This document shows positions 35,027 through 44,222 of a DNA stretch of 50,580 nt, in pieces; the first letter of the stretch is position 1, and each line of letters opens with the position of its first letter. Where the stretch lies: contig CAZJQI010000030.1 in assembly GCA_964548275.1 (NCBI GenBank), positions 1-50,580 of the forward strand. Reading direction: 5' to 3'. A model generated the notes under the pieces. That model was given only the letters and a program-made list of their open reading frames with translations, was not told the origin of the DNA and did not search any database. This stretch comes from JAUVUV01 sp964548275 (GTDB lineage: Bacteria > Gemmatimonadota > Glassbacteria > GWA2-58-10). A program made the translations under genes and the position numbers.

Positions 35027-36661
35027 TCACTCGAAACTGAAGGTTTGCCACTTGCTGGCAAGTTCGGGTCTCCCTTTGGGCACCACCCGAAAACGCCAGG
35101 GATTGTACTTGGGAAACGCGCTCCAGAAAATCTGGTTGAAAGGCCCGAAAGTCTCCCCGCTTCCGCAGACCGGAAAGCTGCCTTTCAGGTAGTATTTTCC
35201 TCTGCCTACCTCATATTCGAGGGTATATTCAGCCCTCTCTTGCCCGGTCCAGCTCACCGGTACCTTGCCGTCGTGGGTGGAGTGGGCGATAGTTTGCCCC
35301 TCGGCCGGGGAAATGATTTCGATCCTTCTGGTATCCACGGCCGCTTTTGCCGCGGCCTCACCCAGGACAAATCTCTTGTCGAGCGTCTTTCGAAGGCGCT
35401 CGTTGCGGAAAACCTGCGCAGCAAGCTTACCCTGGAGACGAATCAGTTCATCATTGGATTCGTGCGCCAGATCCCGGCTTTCTCCCGGATCCGTTTCCAG
35501 GTCGAAAAGGGCGAAACGCGGGGTTTCCCCGGGTACCAAAGTCTCCACAAGTTTAGTATGCCCGGTGCTTACTGCACGAAGCCAGGTCACTGCTACCGAA
35601 TCGGGGCATTGGTATCCGCAGGCGCTTGTCTCGCAGAATATCTGGTCGCGAGGTGGACGGCTGCTGCCGGTGCTGGTGAGCAGGTTCAGGAATGAGTTTC
35701 CCTGGCAGGGGAAAGTCAACTCGAGTCCCAGAATGTCGAACAGGGTTGGAATCAGGTCCACAGACTGGACCATGCTGTTCACCTGTGTGTTGGTTCTCAG
35801 CCTTGAGGGCAGGCTGATAATGAGCGGGATGCGGATCAGCTCCTCGTATAATGTGCCGTTGAGACTGGTCGAGGCGTGGCCCAGCCAGCCGTGCTCGAAA
35901 AGCTCCTCGCCGTGGTCTGCGCTCAGGATAACTATCGTGCGCCCGGTAAGGCCCAGGCTGTCCAGGGTATCGAGCACCCGGCCGATTTCCTCGTCCTGGG
36001 CGGCGAGTTCGGCATCATACAGAGCATTGACCAGTTCCTGTTCCATTGGTGTGAAAACACGCTCCCCGCGCGGTACGATTGTATTGTCCAGCACAGCCTT
36101 TATTCCCTCGCTTTTTTCCAGGCCGGCGGGAAGGAACATTTTCAGATATTTTTCCGGCGGGTTGTAGGGCAGGTGCGGGCCGTGGAAATGGTGCCAGGCG
36201 AAAAAGGCCGTATCCTGATATGCCACAAGGAATTGGGGAACATCCCTGATCCTGTTGGGCGTAAACCCGAGATTGCGGTAATTGGGTGTCGGAAAGAGGT
36301 AGTTGATCTCCGGCACCAGGTAGCCGGCCTTAGAAAGAAGTTCCAGGGGAGTGACCCATTCTTCCGGTAGGCTCACTCCCCTTCGCTCGACCCCGTGAAC
36401 AGAGGGGTACAGCCCGGTGAGCATGCTCACCAGCGAGGGATTAGTCCAGGCCGCGGTGCTGTAAGCCCTGGTAAAAGTGACTCCTCTCCGGGCCAGACGG
36501 TCGATATTCGGGGTGTGGGCGCGCTCGGCCCCGTAGCAGCCGAGACGGTCGGGCCGGAAGCTGTCCACGGTGAGAAGAAGAATGTTGAGTTCCGGTTCGT
36601 TTTTGTCCAGGGCCCCTGTAGAAAATAAAATCGCCCCCAGAATTGCTGTAAGCAGGCGCAA
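35027..36661 (-). CDS. Sulfatase/alkaline phosphatase superfamily protein with Thr at the formylglycine position
   Basis: A 544-aa protein with a short N-terminal hydrophobic segment (about 1-17) that could be a signal peptide. The sulfatase core is clear: NILLLTVDSFRPDRLGCYG (Asp33), HTPNIDRLARRG, LTGLYPSVHG, WHHFHGPHLPY and ADHGEELFEHG. At the formylglycine site the usual C/S-x-P-x-R is replaced by TNPSL (Thr73, Leu77), so ordinary sulfatase activity is unlikely. Thr is the nucleophile in phosphodiesterase and phospho-transferase relatives such as LtaS. A C-terminal extra domain begins near 450. TTG start after a GGGGGG run. Confidence 0.8.
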   Translation of the reverse strand: MRLLTAILGAILFSTGALDKNEPELNILLLTVDSFRPDRLGCYGAERAHTPNIDRLARRGVTFTRAYSTAAWTNPSLVSMLTGLYPSVHGVERRGVSLPEEWVTPLELLSKAGYLVPEINYLFPTPNYRNLGFTPNRIRDVPQFLVAYQDTAFFAWHHFHGPHLPYNPPEKYLKMFLPAGLEKSEGIKAVLDNTIVPRGERVFTPMEQELVNALYDAELAAQDEEIGRVLDTLDSLGLTGRTIVILSADHGEELFEHGWLGHASTSLNGTLYEELIRIPLIISLPSRLRTNTQVNSMVQSVDLIPTLFDILGLELTFPCQGNSFLNLLTSTGSSRPPRDQIFCETSACGYQCPDSVAVTWLRAVSTGHTKLVETLVPGETPRFALFDLETDPGESRDLAHESNDELIRLQGKLAAQVFRNERLRKTLDKRFVLGEAAAKAAVDTRRIEIISPAEGQTIAHSTHDGKVPVSWTGQERAEYTLEYEVGRGKYYLKGSFPVCGSGETFGPFNQIFWSAFPKYNPWRFRVVPKGRPELASKWQTFSFE

Positions 36662-36680
36662 GTAAGCAATCCCCCCAAAT

Positions 36681-38276
36681 TTAACGGCTGCCAGGGCCGG
36701 ATATTATTCGTTCGATCTCAACTCTGTCCGGAGCTTGCGGGCTTAGCTCGAGGTAGCGGCGAAGGCGGGTTTGTCCGCGCTCACGGTTGCCGAGTTCCAG
36801 GTCGAGAAGACCGGCCGAGCGCAGCACCTGCGGCTGGTCGCCCACTGCCCGCAGAAGATTGTCCAGCTTCTCCAGAGCCTCCTCTTTCCGGCCTTCTTTC
36901 TGCAGGTAGTATGCCAGATCCCATAAGGTCGAGGGGTGGTTCGGGTAGAAGCGAAGCTTGGCGGTGAGTTCCTTGACCACAGCCCGGTTGTCCCCCCGCT
37001 GTTTGTGGATAAGAACCATGTTGTCAAAGTATTGGGCTTGGATGATCATATCATTACCCAGAATCAGTAAAACGGCCGCTATTGTGGGTAGTATGAGGGC
37101 TATGGCCCCAAAGAGGACTTTTTTCACTCTTAGCCATTCTTGTATGCGGTAGAAAGCAACCGCACTGAAAAGAATCAGCACAGGCCAGAGAGGAACCCGG
37201 AAACGGCTGGTCACGAAAAAGGCGACCAGGCTCGCACCATAAAGCAGCAGGTACCAATGGAGCGGAAAAAGTTGCCTGCGTCTCTTCCAGGTAAGTATGA
37301 TTCCTGCAAGCCCGAAAGCGAGGAAAAATCCCCAGGAAAAGACTGGCAGCCTGAGGAAAGCATTGTTGGGCCTGATATGGTAAAAATTAATATTGTTCGG
37401 CTCCTCGTAATCGCTGACTATCTTGGCCAGTTTCTTCCATTGAAGGCGTAAAAAATGCCGAGTAAGAAAAGGAACAGTCTCCTTGGCCGGATTCCAGAAC
37501 CCGCCGGTCGAGTCATAGCTGTTGCCGATCCGCCAGTTTTCTTTCATGTTGGTCGAAACCAGGACCCACTGCTTTCCGATCAGGATATTGTGCAAGCTGG
37601 CCGGGCTGATGGCAATGAAAGTGAACAGCACGAACACAACTGCCGCCCGGAAACGGATCAGCATGGTCTTTCCCTCGAGAAGACGCCAGATCCAGATTAT
37701 TCCCACAGGCAACATGACCAGAATGTTGGCCCGACCGAGAGCGGATATCCCCAGCGCCGCACCGCTTACTGCAGTCCAGGCCAGAGGCCGGTGAGGGTTG
37801 AAATAGACGAAAGTGAGAAGCAAGCCCAGGTTGAGGAAAGTAACCAGCGTGGCTCTCAGCAGAAAAGTTTCGTAGAACGGGAAAATCGGGGTCAGCGCTG
37901 TCAGGCTGGCTGCCACGAGAGCTACTTTCCGGTCGAAAAGGCGGCATCCCAGCAGGTAGACAAGCCCGACGCTCAAGGTTCCAACCACTGCCTGCGCGAG
38001 TTTGGCAATCAGCACGTTTGGGCCTGTTATGGCATAAAGAGCTCCCAGAAGATACGGGTAAAGCGGCGCCTGGTAGAACGCCCGGCCCTGGGAAAGCTCG
38101 CCGCCTGCGATCCGTTTCGCCCATTCGTGGAAAGTTGTCATGTCGTAGCTGGGTAGAAGGGGCTCGAACAGGGCATAACCCCGCATGGAGAGCACGAAAT
38201 AGACACGGAGCACAAATGATGCAGCCAGGATGGCAAACACCCAGCGGTGGTTTTTAAAAAAGGTTATCCAGATCAT
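36681..38276 (-). CDS. GT39-like membrane glycosyltransferase with C-terminal TPR region
   Basis: A 531-aa protein with about 11 membrane spans followed by a soluble tail. The first periplasmic loop has PSYDMTTFHEWAKRIAGGEL and FYQAPLYPYLLGALY, matching the GT39/PMT_2 pattern. The last about 100 residues (AVVKELTAKLRFYPNHPSTLWDLAYYLQKEGRKEEALEKL...) are TPR-like repeats, probably for protein contacts. It would transfer a lipid-linked sugar or act as a polymerase-like step. I take ATG at 38276 rather than a TTG at 38336. The stop is 19 bp before the sulfatase-like gene. Confidence 0.78.
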   Translation of the reverse strand: MIWITFFKNHRWVFAILAASFVLRVYFVLSMRGYALFEPLLPSYDMTTFHEWAKRIAGGELSQGRAFYQAPLYPYLLGALYAITGPNVLIAKLAQAVVGTLSVGLVYLLGCRLFDRKVALVAASLTALTPIFPFYETFLLRATLVTFLNLGLLLTFVYFNPHRPLAWTAVSGAALGISALGRANILVMLPVGIIWIWRLLEGKTMLIRFRAAVVFVLFTFIAISPASLHNILIGKQWVLVSTNMKENWRIGNSYDSTGGFWNPAKETVPFLTRHFLRLQWKKLAKIVSDYEEPNNINFYHIRPNNAFLRLPVFSWGFFLAFGLAGIILTWKRRRQLFPLHWYLLLYGASLVAFFVTSRFRVPLWPVLILFSAVAFYRIQEWLRVKKVLFGAIALILPTIAAVLLILGNDMIIQAQYFDNMVLIHKQRGDNRAVVKELTAKLRFYPNHPSTLWDLAYYLQKEGRKEEALEKLDNLLRAVGDQPQVLRSAGLLDLELGNRERGQTRLRRYLELSPQAPDRVEIERIISGPGSR

Positions 38277-38436
38277 TTGAAGATTAAAAAGGTCGTACGT
38301 TTGTGGAAAAGGGGATCTCACCCGGTTGAAAATCAAATGGCAGTTAGCTGACGATTACGTTAAAGCTTAATTCACATAATGCAAATCAATTTTCGGTCCA
38401 CCAGTTCCGAAAGGGTCTAAAGACATACTATAATAA

Positions 38437-39531
38437 TTAAAAGTAAAATGTGCTAGGTAAAACATCAGAGGCAATATCCGGTAATTCGGTTTTACCCATT
38501 CGATAGTTACACCAGTCGAGATACTCTTGAGCCACACCCGACCATGCTGATTTTTTATTTTTCATAAGGAAAGAATCAAGCTCATTGTACGCCGAATTCC
38601 ACCTTCCCATTTTCAACAGGCAAGCACTTTTGAACAATCTCGATCTCTCGTAGTAAATACTCTCCGGGTAATTTTCAGAAATTTTGGAGTATAACCGCAC
38701 TGCCTTTTTAAACCTTCCGCATAACTGATAGTTTCTTGCTCTGAAATACATTTTTATATCAGGCTTTTTCAAGTCAAATTTTTCCACGTGCAAATCAATC
38801 ACCCTATTGAGAAAGAAATCTTGATAAAGGTGGAAGTAGATTTTTCCGAACAATCTATAATAGATGTCGATCAATCTGCGAATTAAAGCACTCGTTGGTT
38901 CCTTGAACTCGCCCGGGTAGGACCAAACTACAGGGGGAAATTTATCCATGAAATTCGATTTGTAGCTGCTGGAAAACCAGTCGGAATTGAAATCCCCGTA
39001 TTTTCTGGATCTAAATCCGGGATTTTCTTTCTGGATATCCACAAAGCTAGCGATCCTTCCGCTTGTATCCTTAAAAATAACGCCGTGTAACGGATCTGCA
39101 ATTCTCCATTTGCCTTTCAGCAGAACACGTGCAACAGTATGTCTGGAGATATCCTGATCGCCTTTCAGCATTACTAAAGAGGCTTTAATACCCTTGTAGT
39201 AGCATAGTATTGTGAATACATTCGTCTGCTGATCGCACCATGCGATACCACGTACGAGATCATTCAGGGAACTGCTATAGATAACCTGTTCGCCCCGAAC
39301 GGCATAAAGATTATTATAGATGAAATCGAAATACTTTTCCATCACGATCTGAGGGGCGGATTCGGTCTCTGCAATATATTCGGCAATTGCTTTTAGTGTG
39401 TAAAACCTGAATATGTGGTCTCGAAACTTTGGAGTGCTGTATATTGTTAAAAAAGGCAGTACTAGTACTATTAGGATCACCAGCAGGAGCAAGACAACCA
39501 AAATTTTGCTTGTTTTAAACATCTTTAGCAT
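38437..39531 (-). CDS. Membrane-anchored transglutaminase-like protein
   Basis: A 364-aa protein with a membrane anchor at about 9-30. The region GIAWCDQQTNVFTILCYYKGIKA...SRHTVARV...KWRIADPLHG carries Cys99, His131 and Asp146 in the spacing and context of the transglutaminase-like cysteine protease triad. The C-terminal half has TPR-like helical pairs (from about 260). The gene is AT-rich relative to the locus. Function and substrate are unknown; it may act on peptides or amide bonds in the envelope. GAAGGA lies before the ATG. Recognition is by motif only. Confidence 0.6.
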   Translation of the reverse strand: MLKMFKTSKILVVLLLLVILIVLVLPFLTIYSTPKFRDHIFRFYTLKAIAEYIAETESAPQIVMEKYFDFIYNNLYAVRGEQVIYSSSLNDLVRGIAWCDQQTNVFTILCYYKGIKASLVMLKGDQDISRHTVARVLLKGKWRIADPLHGVIFKDTSGRIASFVDIQKENPGFRSRKYGDFNSDWFSSSYKSNFMDKFPPVVWSYPGEFKEPTSALIRRLIDIYYRLFGKIYFHLYQDFFLNRVIDLHVEKFDLKKPDIKMYFRARNYQLCGRFKKAVRLYSKISENYPESIYYERSRLFKSACLLKMGRWNSAYNELDSFLMKNKKSAWSGVAQEYLDWCNYRMGKTELPDIASDVLPSTFYF

Positions 39532-39778
39532 CTGTCCTTCTTGGCTTGAACCACGAGATTATTTGCCGTCTTTTGGACATAGATTAGTATTTTTTCTGTT
39601 GATCAACAAGAATTAGTAAAAACCTATATTTTAGCTGATCGACTGCACCCAGGTTAAATACCGCATTCGGAAAAATAAATATATCGCGAGTGCTCGTTTT
39701 TCTCAATCCATCTCTTGCGGATATATTTGCTGCAGTTTAATTTAAGTCAATTATTCGTTATCCGTAAATATTCATTCC
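39532..39778. other. Divergent intergenic region
   Basis: This 247-bp AT-rich gap separates the minus-strand transglutaminase-like gene from the plus-strand amidase group, so it should hold both promoters. A perfect 12-bp palindrome TGTTGATCAACA lies near 39597-39608. I cannot pick -35/-10 pairs with confidence. Confidence 0.45.
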
Positions 39779-42163
39779 ATGAAAAGGATGCGCATGCAGG
39801 AGCTCGTGGGGCGAAAATACATTCTTGCTTTTCTCGCTCTGGTCCCCCTTGTTTTTCACCCCGGATGCGCTGCTCTGCGTTTCGGAGCGGACCCTGCCGG
39901 CTATGGCGGCCGGGGCCTGATCTATGAGGGCGTGGATTTCTCGGTATTGATGGGTAAGAAAATTGTGATCGACCCGGGCCACGGAGGGATTTACACAGGG
40001 GCGGTAGGGCCGGGCGGCCTGACTGAAAAGGAAGTCAACCTGAGAGTAACCCTGATCCTCAGGGACCTTCTTCAAGGCTACGGGGCAACAGTGGTTCTCA
40101 CCCGGGAGAAAGACGAAGATCTGCTGGCTGAGGGCGAAACCGGTCCCCTGCGTGCCGACCTGACAGCGCGAACCGACACAGCCGATGCTCACCGGGATGC
40201 GGATATCTTCCTCTCGATCCATCACAACAGCCTCGGCGTGCCAAACGACCGCTATAACGCTACCGAAACCTACTACAAGATGGGTGACGAAGGTCCCTCC
40301 CTGGACCTTGCGCGCTACCTTCACCGCCAGCTCACTCTCAATGTAAACTTGCCCAGGAACTCGATCCTGCCAGGCAACTATTTCGTGCTGCGCAACAGTC
40401 GCCATCCGGCAGTGCTCGGTGAAGCGAGCTACCTGAGCCACCGGGGAACAGAGAAAAAACTTCGCGGTGAGGCAGCGGTGCGGATCGAGGCCTATGCCTA
40501 CCTTCTCGGGATTGTCAATTATCTGAGCGGCGGGGTACCGGTGATCGAGGATTTTCGCGTGCAGGGCGCACAACCCGTCCAGGACGCCTGGCCTCTGATC
40601 GAGGCGTTCATTTACGATGAGTCAACCGGGCTCGGCATTGATCCCCAGCAGCTCGAGGTTGCAATAGACGGAGCCGAACTCGCGGTGGACTACGACCCGG
40701 CTTCGGGCAGCCTGAGCGCCAGGCCGGTCGAGCCGCTTACCAATGGCAGGCATCAGGTGTCTGTCCGGGTGCGCAACCTGCGAGGCAACGCCGCCCGCGA
40801 GGGAAGTCTCTCTTTTGCAGTGGCCGTGCCCCCGGCATATCTCAGGCTGACATCCAGCCTCAGAACGATCCCCCTGGATGGCCGCACCCCGGTGTGTCTG
40901 ACCGCTGTGGCCGCAGATATTTGGGGCCGCCCGGCCTGTGACAGTACCGAAGTGCTTTTCATCTTCTCCGATCCTAACCTTGAAACCCGCACCGTGCCGA
41001 CACGCAACGGCAGAGCGACGGTAACTGTAACCCCTGCGGCCAACCGCGCCCTTACAGCGCAAGTTTCCTGTGGCAACGTTTCTGCTGAGCTGATCATTCC
41101 CCTGGAAAAACCGTCGGAAAGCATTCTCGTAATCCAGGCCGAGGACGCATTGACTGAACAAAGCATTGCCCGGCTAAAGGCCCAGATACCGGGTTTCGGG
41201 CTATTCACCACGGGAAGAGACGGCATCCTTACCCTGGAGGGGCTGGATGAGGGGAAATACCGGGTGAGATTGGAAAGCAGTGGCTATCGGCCTGAAATAA
41301 AAAATATCCGGATTCACCGGGGTGAATCACAGATTGTGCGGGTAAGTATGCAGCCGGTTCTCGGCGGCGCACTCCTTGGCCGCAGGATAGTGATCGATCC
41401 CCAGGGCGGCCTGGCCGAGCCGGGTGAAATCGGGGTTGAAGGGGTGCGGGAGGCAGATCTTAACCTGGCAGTGGCGCACTTTCTGGGCGACTACCTCGAG
41501 CGTGCCGGAGCGAATGTATTTTACACCCGCCGGGCAGGGGAATCTCCCAATGTCTGGGAGAGGGTGGCCCGGGCGGAAAGTTTCCGCGGCGAGGTTCTGG
41601 TTTCGATTTCACACAGGGGAAAACACGCCAGGAATTCTCAGTCGCCAGCCACGGTTGTCCAGCATTATCCAACCAGCGCTGACGGCAGGAGGCTTGCCAT
41701 AGAGATCGCCAGCAGTTTGAGAGGATTCGCCGGCAGGCCTTTCAGTGGCGCAGTGGCCGGTTATGAGAGGATCATTCAACAGGTAAGCTGCCCGGCTGTC
41801 TGGGTGCGCGCGGCCTCTGTTGCCGACCCGGTTGCCGAAAGGCTGCTTAATGACCAGGCTTATCGAAGAATCCAGGCGTATGCTGTTTTTGCAGGGCTTT
41901 GCCGCTATTTCGGCTGGCAGCCGGACAGCATGCACAGCCATATCGCGGGCAGGCTCAGTGACGGCCGGGGTAATGTGATCACCGGTGGGCTGGTAATGCT
42001 CGACCGCTGGCTTCCCACCCAGAGCGACATCCACGGCCGTTTCATTTTCAGTGACCTGGAAAGCCGCCCCCACCAGATCGAAATTTTCCATAGAGGCAAA
42101 GTCTACGGGCCGTACAAGGCCTCTCCGGCACGCAAGATCGAGCTGGTACTCGGTGCTCCTTGA
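39779..42163 (+). CDS. Lipoprotein with one intact and one degenerate N-acetylmuramoyl-L-alanine amidase (Amidase_3) domain
   Basis: A 794-aa predicted lipoprotein: signal with lipobox LVFHPGC (Cys30). The first Amidase_3 domain (about 60-250) keeps its zinc and catalytic set: DPGHGG (His68), LTEKEVNL (Glu83), SIHHNS (His148) and GEASYLSH (Glu215). A middle beta-rich region (270-530) includes a carboxypeptidase-regulatory-like segment. A second amidase-like domain (about 535-725) reads DPQGG, with Gln542 for His, and CPAVWVR in place of the catalytic Glu. The end is another regulatory-like domain. It is the first of a plus-strand group and probably cleaves peptidoglycan. Confidence 0.85.
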   Translation: MKRMRMQELVGRKYILAFLALVPLVFHPGCAALRFGADPAGYGGRGLIYEGVDFSVLMGKKIVIDPGHGGIYTGAVGPGGLTEKEVNLRVTLILRDLLQGYGATVVLTREKDEDLLAEGETGPLRADLTARTDTADAHRDADIFLSIHHNSLGVPNDRYNATETYYKMGDEGPSLDLARYLHRQLTLNVNLPRNSILPGNYFVLRNSRHPAVLGEASYLSHRGTEKKLRGEAAVRIEAYAYLLGIVNYLSGGVPVIEDFRVQGAQPVQDAWPLIEAFIYDESTGLGIDPQQLEVAIDGAELAVDYDPASGSLSARPVEPLTNGRHQVSVRVRNLRGNAAREGSLSFAVAVPPAYLRLTSSLRTIPLDGRTPVCLTAVAADIWGRPACDSTEVLFIFSDPNLETRTVPTRNGRATVTVTPAANRALTAQVSCGNVSAELIIPLEKPSESILVIQAEDALTEQSIARLKAQIPGFGLFTTGRDGILTLEGLDEGKYRVRLESSGYRPEIKNIRIHRGESQIVRVSMQPVLGGALLGRRIVIDPQGGLAEPGEIGVEGVREADLNLAVAHFLGDYLERAGANVFYTRRAGESPNVWERVARAESFRGEVLVSISHRGKHARNSQSPATVVQHYPTSADGRRLAIEIASSLRGFAGRPFSGAVAGYERIIQQVSCPAVWVRAASVADPVAERLLNDQAYRRIQAYAVFAGLCRYFGWQPDSMHSHIAGRLSDGRGNVITGGLVMLDRWLPTQSDIHGRFIFSDLESRPHQIEIFHRGKVYGPYKASPARKIELVLGAP

Positions 42164-42198
42164 ACCAGAGCGATAATCTCATACCAGCGGGAGGATCA

Positions 42199-43311
42199 AT
42201 GAAATTTGTTTCGCTTGTTTTCTTAATCGCGGTTTTGGTTGTGTCCGCTTGCTCTGCGCCGGGAGGGAGGAAAAGCGATGATGACATTCCCAGCCAGGCA
42301 GCAGCGGACCGCCCCGCGCATTTCCCTCAGCGGATCTGGGGGTCTTGCGATTTCGAGCTGTCGCGCAAGGACGTGGTCTGGATCGGGCATCTCGAAACAG
42401 AGAACATCCCGTCCTACCCGGGAAACCGGGCCGCGTTGAAAGCCAGAGCCCTCGGAACCGTGGCCAGGCAAAAATACCTGGCGATCAAGCCGGTTTCATA
42501 TCCGCGGATGGGCGAAAAGAACCTGGTGTATTTCAGGTATTTCCTTAATGGCGCGCGTTCGCTCACACTGCAGCTTTTCAACCTGGACCGGAATGATATC
42601 CACCATGTCCGGGTTACCGGCCTTACCGAGGGCGAATGGTCCGAGGCCACTGTGGATTTCAGCCGGGCAGGTGTCAGGCCGGCCAGGGCGGGTGAGCGGA
42701 TGAACGACCTGGTGGTTATTGTTGAACCGGAGGGCGAAGCGGAAGAATGCGAGCTGGTCGTGGACGATGTGATCCTATTCTCGAACGATAACGAGGATGC
42801 TCCCATTGAAGAGGAACCGTTTCCCAGGCGGGTTATCTCTGTGCTGGGATTCGATCCGGTGGAGGAATATCATCCCTGGACCCATACCGATTACCAGGTC
42901 CTGCGCAGGGGAGATTTCCTGGAAAACGACTGGGGAGTGTGCCGTGCCTTACCAAAAGAGGGCGAGCAGTTCAAACGGATCAGACTGATTATTGATCCCC
43001 CGCAGGCGGTAGGGGCAACCACCAGGCTGCGGTTCCGTTATTATGTCAAGGGCGCCGCCAGGGTCCAGGCAATGATTTTCGATTTAACCGACCGCGATAA
43101 CCGCCATATCGTGCTCGAAAATCCCGTGCAGGGGGCCTGGCATAGGGCTACTCTGGATTTCACCGCAGATGGAATCAAGAACAACGGCAACCAGACACCG
43201 TTTGAACCAGGCAGCCTGGTGGACGATATATTTTTCCTGGCCTGGCCTGTGCAGGGCGAGCAAGTCGAACTGCTGGTGGATGACCTGGTGCTCTACGATG
43301 CCGGGACGTGA
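42199..43311 (+). CDS. Lipoprotein with two carbohydrate-binding-like beta-sandwich domains
   Basis: A 370-aa lipoprotein (MKFVSLVFLIAVLVVSAC, lipidated Cys18) with GGGAGG before the ATG. Two related domains are visible. The first (about 40-200) contains RYFLNGARSLTLQLFNLDRNDIHHV and GEWSEATVDF, ending LVVDDVILFS. The second (about 215-370) contains RYYVKGAARVQAMIFDLTDRDNRHI and GAWHRATLDF, ending LLVDDLVLYD. The alternating pattern suggests jelly-roll carbohydrate-binding modules. No catalytic motif is seen. Upstream the amidase lipoprotein stops 36 bp before, so the two are probably one unit. Confidence 0.7.
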   Translation: MKFVSLVFLIAVLVVSACSAPGGRKSDDDIPSQAAADRPAHFPQRIWGSCDFELSRKDVVWIGHLETENIPSYPGNRAALKARALGTVARQKYLAIKPVSYPRMGEKNLVYFRYFLNGARSLTLQLFNLDRNDIHHVRVTGLTEGEWSEATVDFSRAGVRPARAGERMNDLVVIVEPEGEAEECELVVDDVILFSNDNEDAPIEEEPFPRRVISVLGFDPVEEYHPWTHTDYQVLRRGDFLENDWGVCRALPKEGEQFKRIRLIIDPPQAVGATTRLRFRYYVKGAARVQAMIFDLTDRDNRHIVLENPVQGAWHRATLDFTADGIKNNGNQTPFEPGSLVDDIFFLAWPVQGEQVELLVDDLVLYDAGT

Positions 43312-43382
43312 CTGTGAATGCCATTTGGATAAAATAGTATCCAATCAGCCGGGTCGAACAAGAAATTCAAAGGGGCAGGAGC

Positions 43383-44195
43383 ATGGATTACGTGAAATTC
43401 GGGGATCTCAAAGTGAGCCGGTTCATACTCGGGAGCAACCCTTTCAGCGGGTTTTCGCACCAGAGCCCGGACATGGACCTGGTGATGATGCGCTATTACA
43501 AGATGGAGAAGATAAAAGAAACCCTTCGACAGGCCGAGAGTCTGGGAGTGAACACCTTGATTGCGCGCACGGACAACCATGTGCTGCGGTTCCTTCTCGA
43601 ATTCCGCGACGAGGGCGGCAAGCTGCAGTGGTTCGCCCAGACCTGCCCGGAGGTAGGCCCGCAGCCGATGTGCGTGGATCGCGCGATAAAGGGAGGAGCA
43701 GTTGCCTGCCACGTGCACGGGGGCTGGATGGACTGGCTTTACACCCAGGGCAGGCTGGAGGAGTCAATCCCGGTGGTGGAGCAGATAAAAAAAGCCGGCA
43801 TGCCGGCCGGGGTGGCCGGGCACAGGATCGAGGTGATCAGATGGGCTGTGGAAAATCTGCCAGTGGATTATTTCATGTGCTCCTACTACAACCCGATCCC
43901 CCGGGACAAAAACCCGCTGCATGTGTCGGGCCTGGAGGAGATCTACGATAGCAGCCACCGGGATGTCATCACAGAGCTGATCCAGGAAATCCCCAAGCCT
44001 GTGATCCACTACAAGATCATGGCTGCCGGCCGCAACGACCCGAAAGAGGCATTCAGGTTTGCAGCAAGTAAAATGCGGGATACGGACGCAGTATGCGTGG
44101 GGGTTTATACGGCTGAGAAGCAAAATATGATAGAGGAGGATGTGAGTCTGCTGGAGGAGGGGCTGGCAGAGTCGGGGAATATGATGAAGAAATGA
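43383..44195 (+). CDS. Conserved protein of unknown function, TIM-barrel-like
   Basis: I do not recognise a precise family. The 270-aa product begins VKFGDLKVSRFILGSNPFSGFSH, which resembles the first strand of aldo-keto reductases, and runs with alternating strands and helices (VNTLIARTDNHVLRFLLEF, AVACHVHGGWMDWLYTQG, AGMPAGVAGHRIEVIRWA) as in a TIM barrel. The aldo-keto-reductase Asp-Tyr-Lys-His tetrad is not evident. It lies 70 bp after the two lipoprotein genes and has GGGGCAGG upstream of the ATG. It may act on sugars with its neighbours; that is inference from context. Confidence 0.6.
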   Translation: MDYVKFGDLKVSRFILGSNPFSGFSHQSPDMDLVMMRYYKMEKIKETLRQAESLGVNTLIARTDNHVLRFLLEFRDEGGKLQWFAQTCPEVGPQPMCVDRAIKGGAVACHVHGGWMDWLYTQGRLEESIPVVEQIKKAGMPAGVAGHRIEVIRWAVENLPVDYFMCSYYNPIPRDKNPLHVSGLEEIYDSSHRDVITELIQEIPKPVIHYKIMAAGRNDPKEAFRFAASKMRDTDAVCVGVYTAEKQNMIEEDVSLLEEGLAESGNMMKK

Positions 44196-44222
44196 GGAAA
44201 TAAAGATTAAAGAAATATAAAA

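Noticed and set aside
39779..44195. Sporulation or prophage lysis cassette
   Set aside because: The amidase has a lipobox and large beta-rich domains, and no phage structural, holin or spore genes are near.
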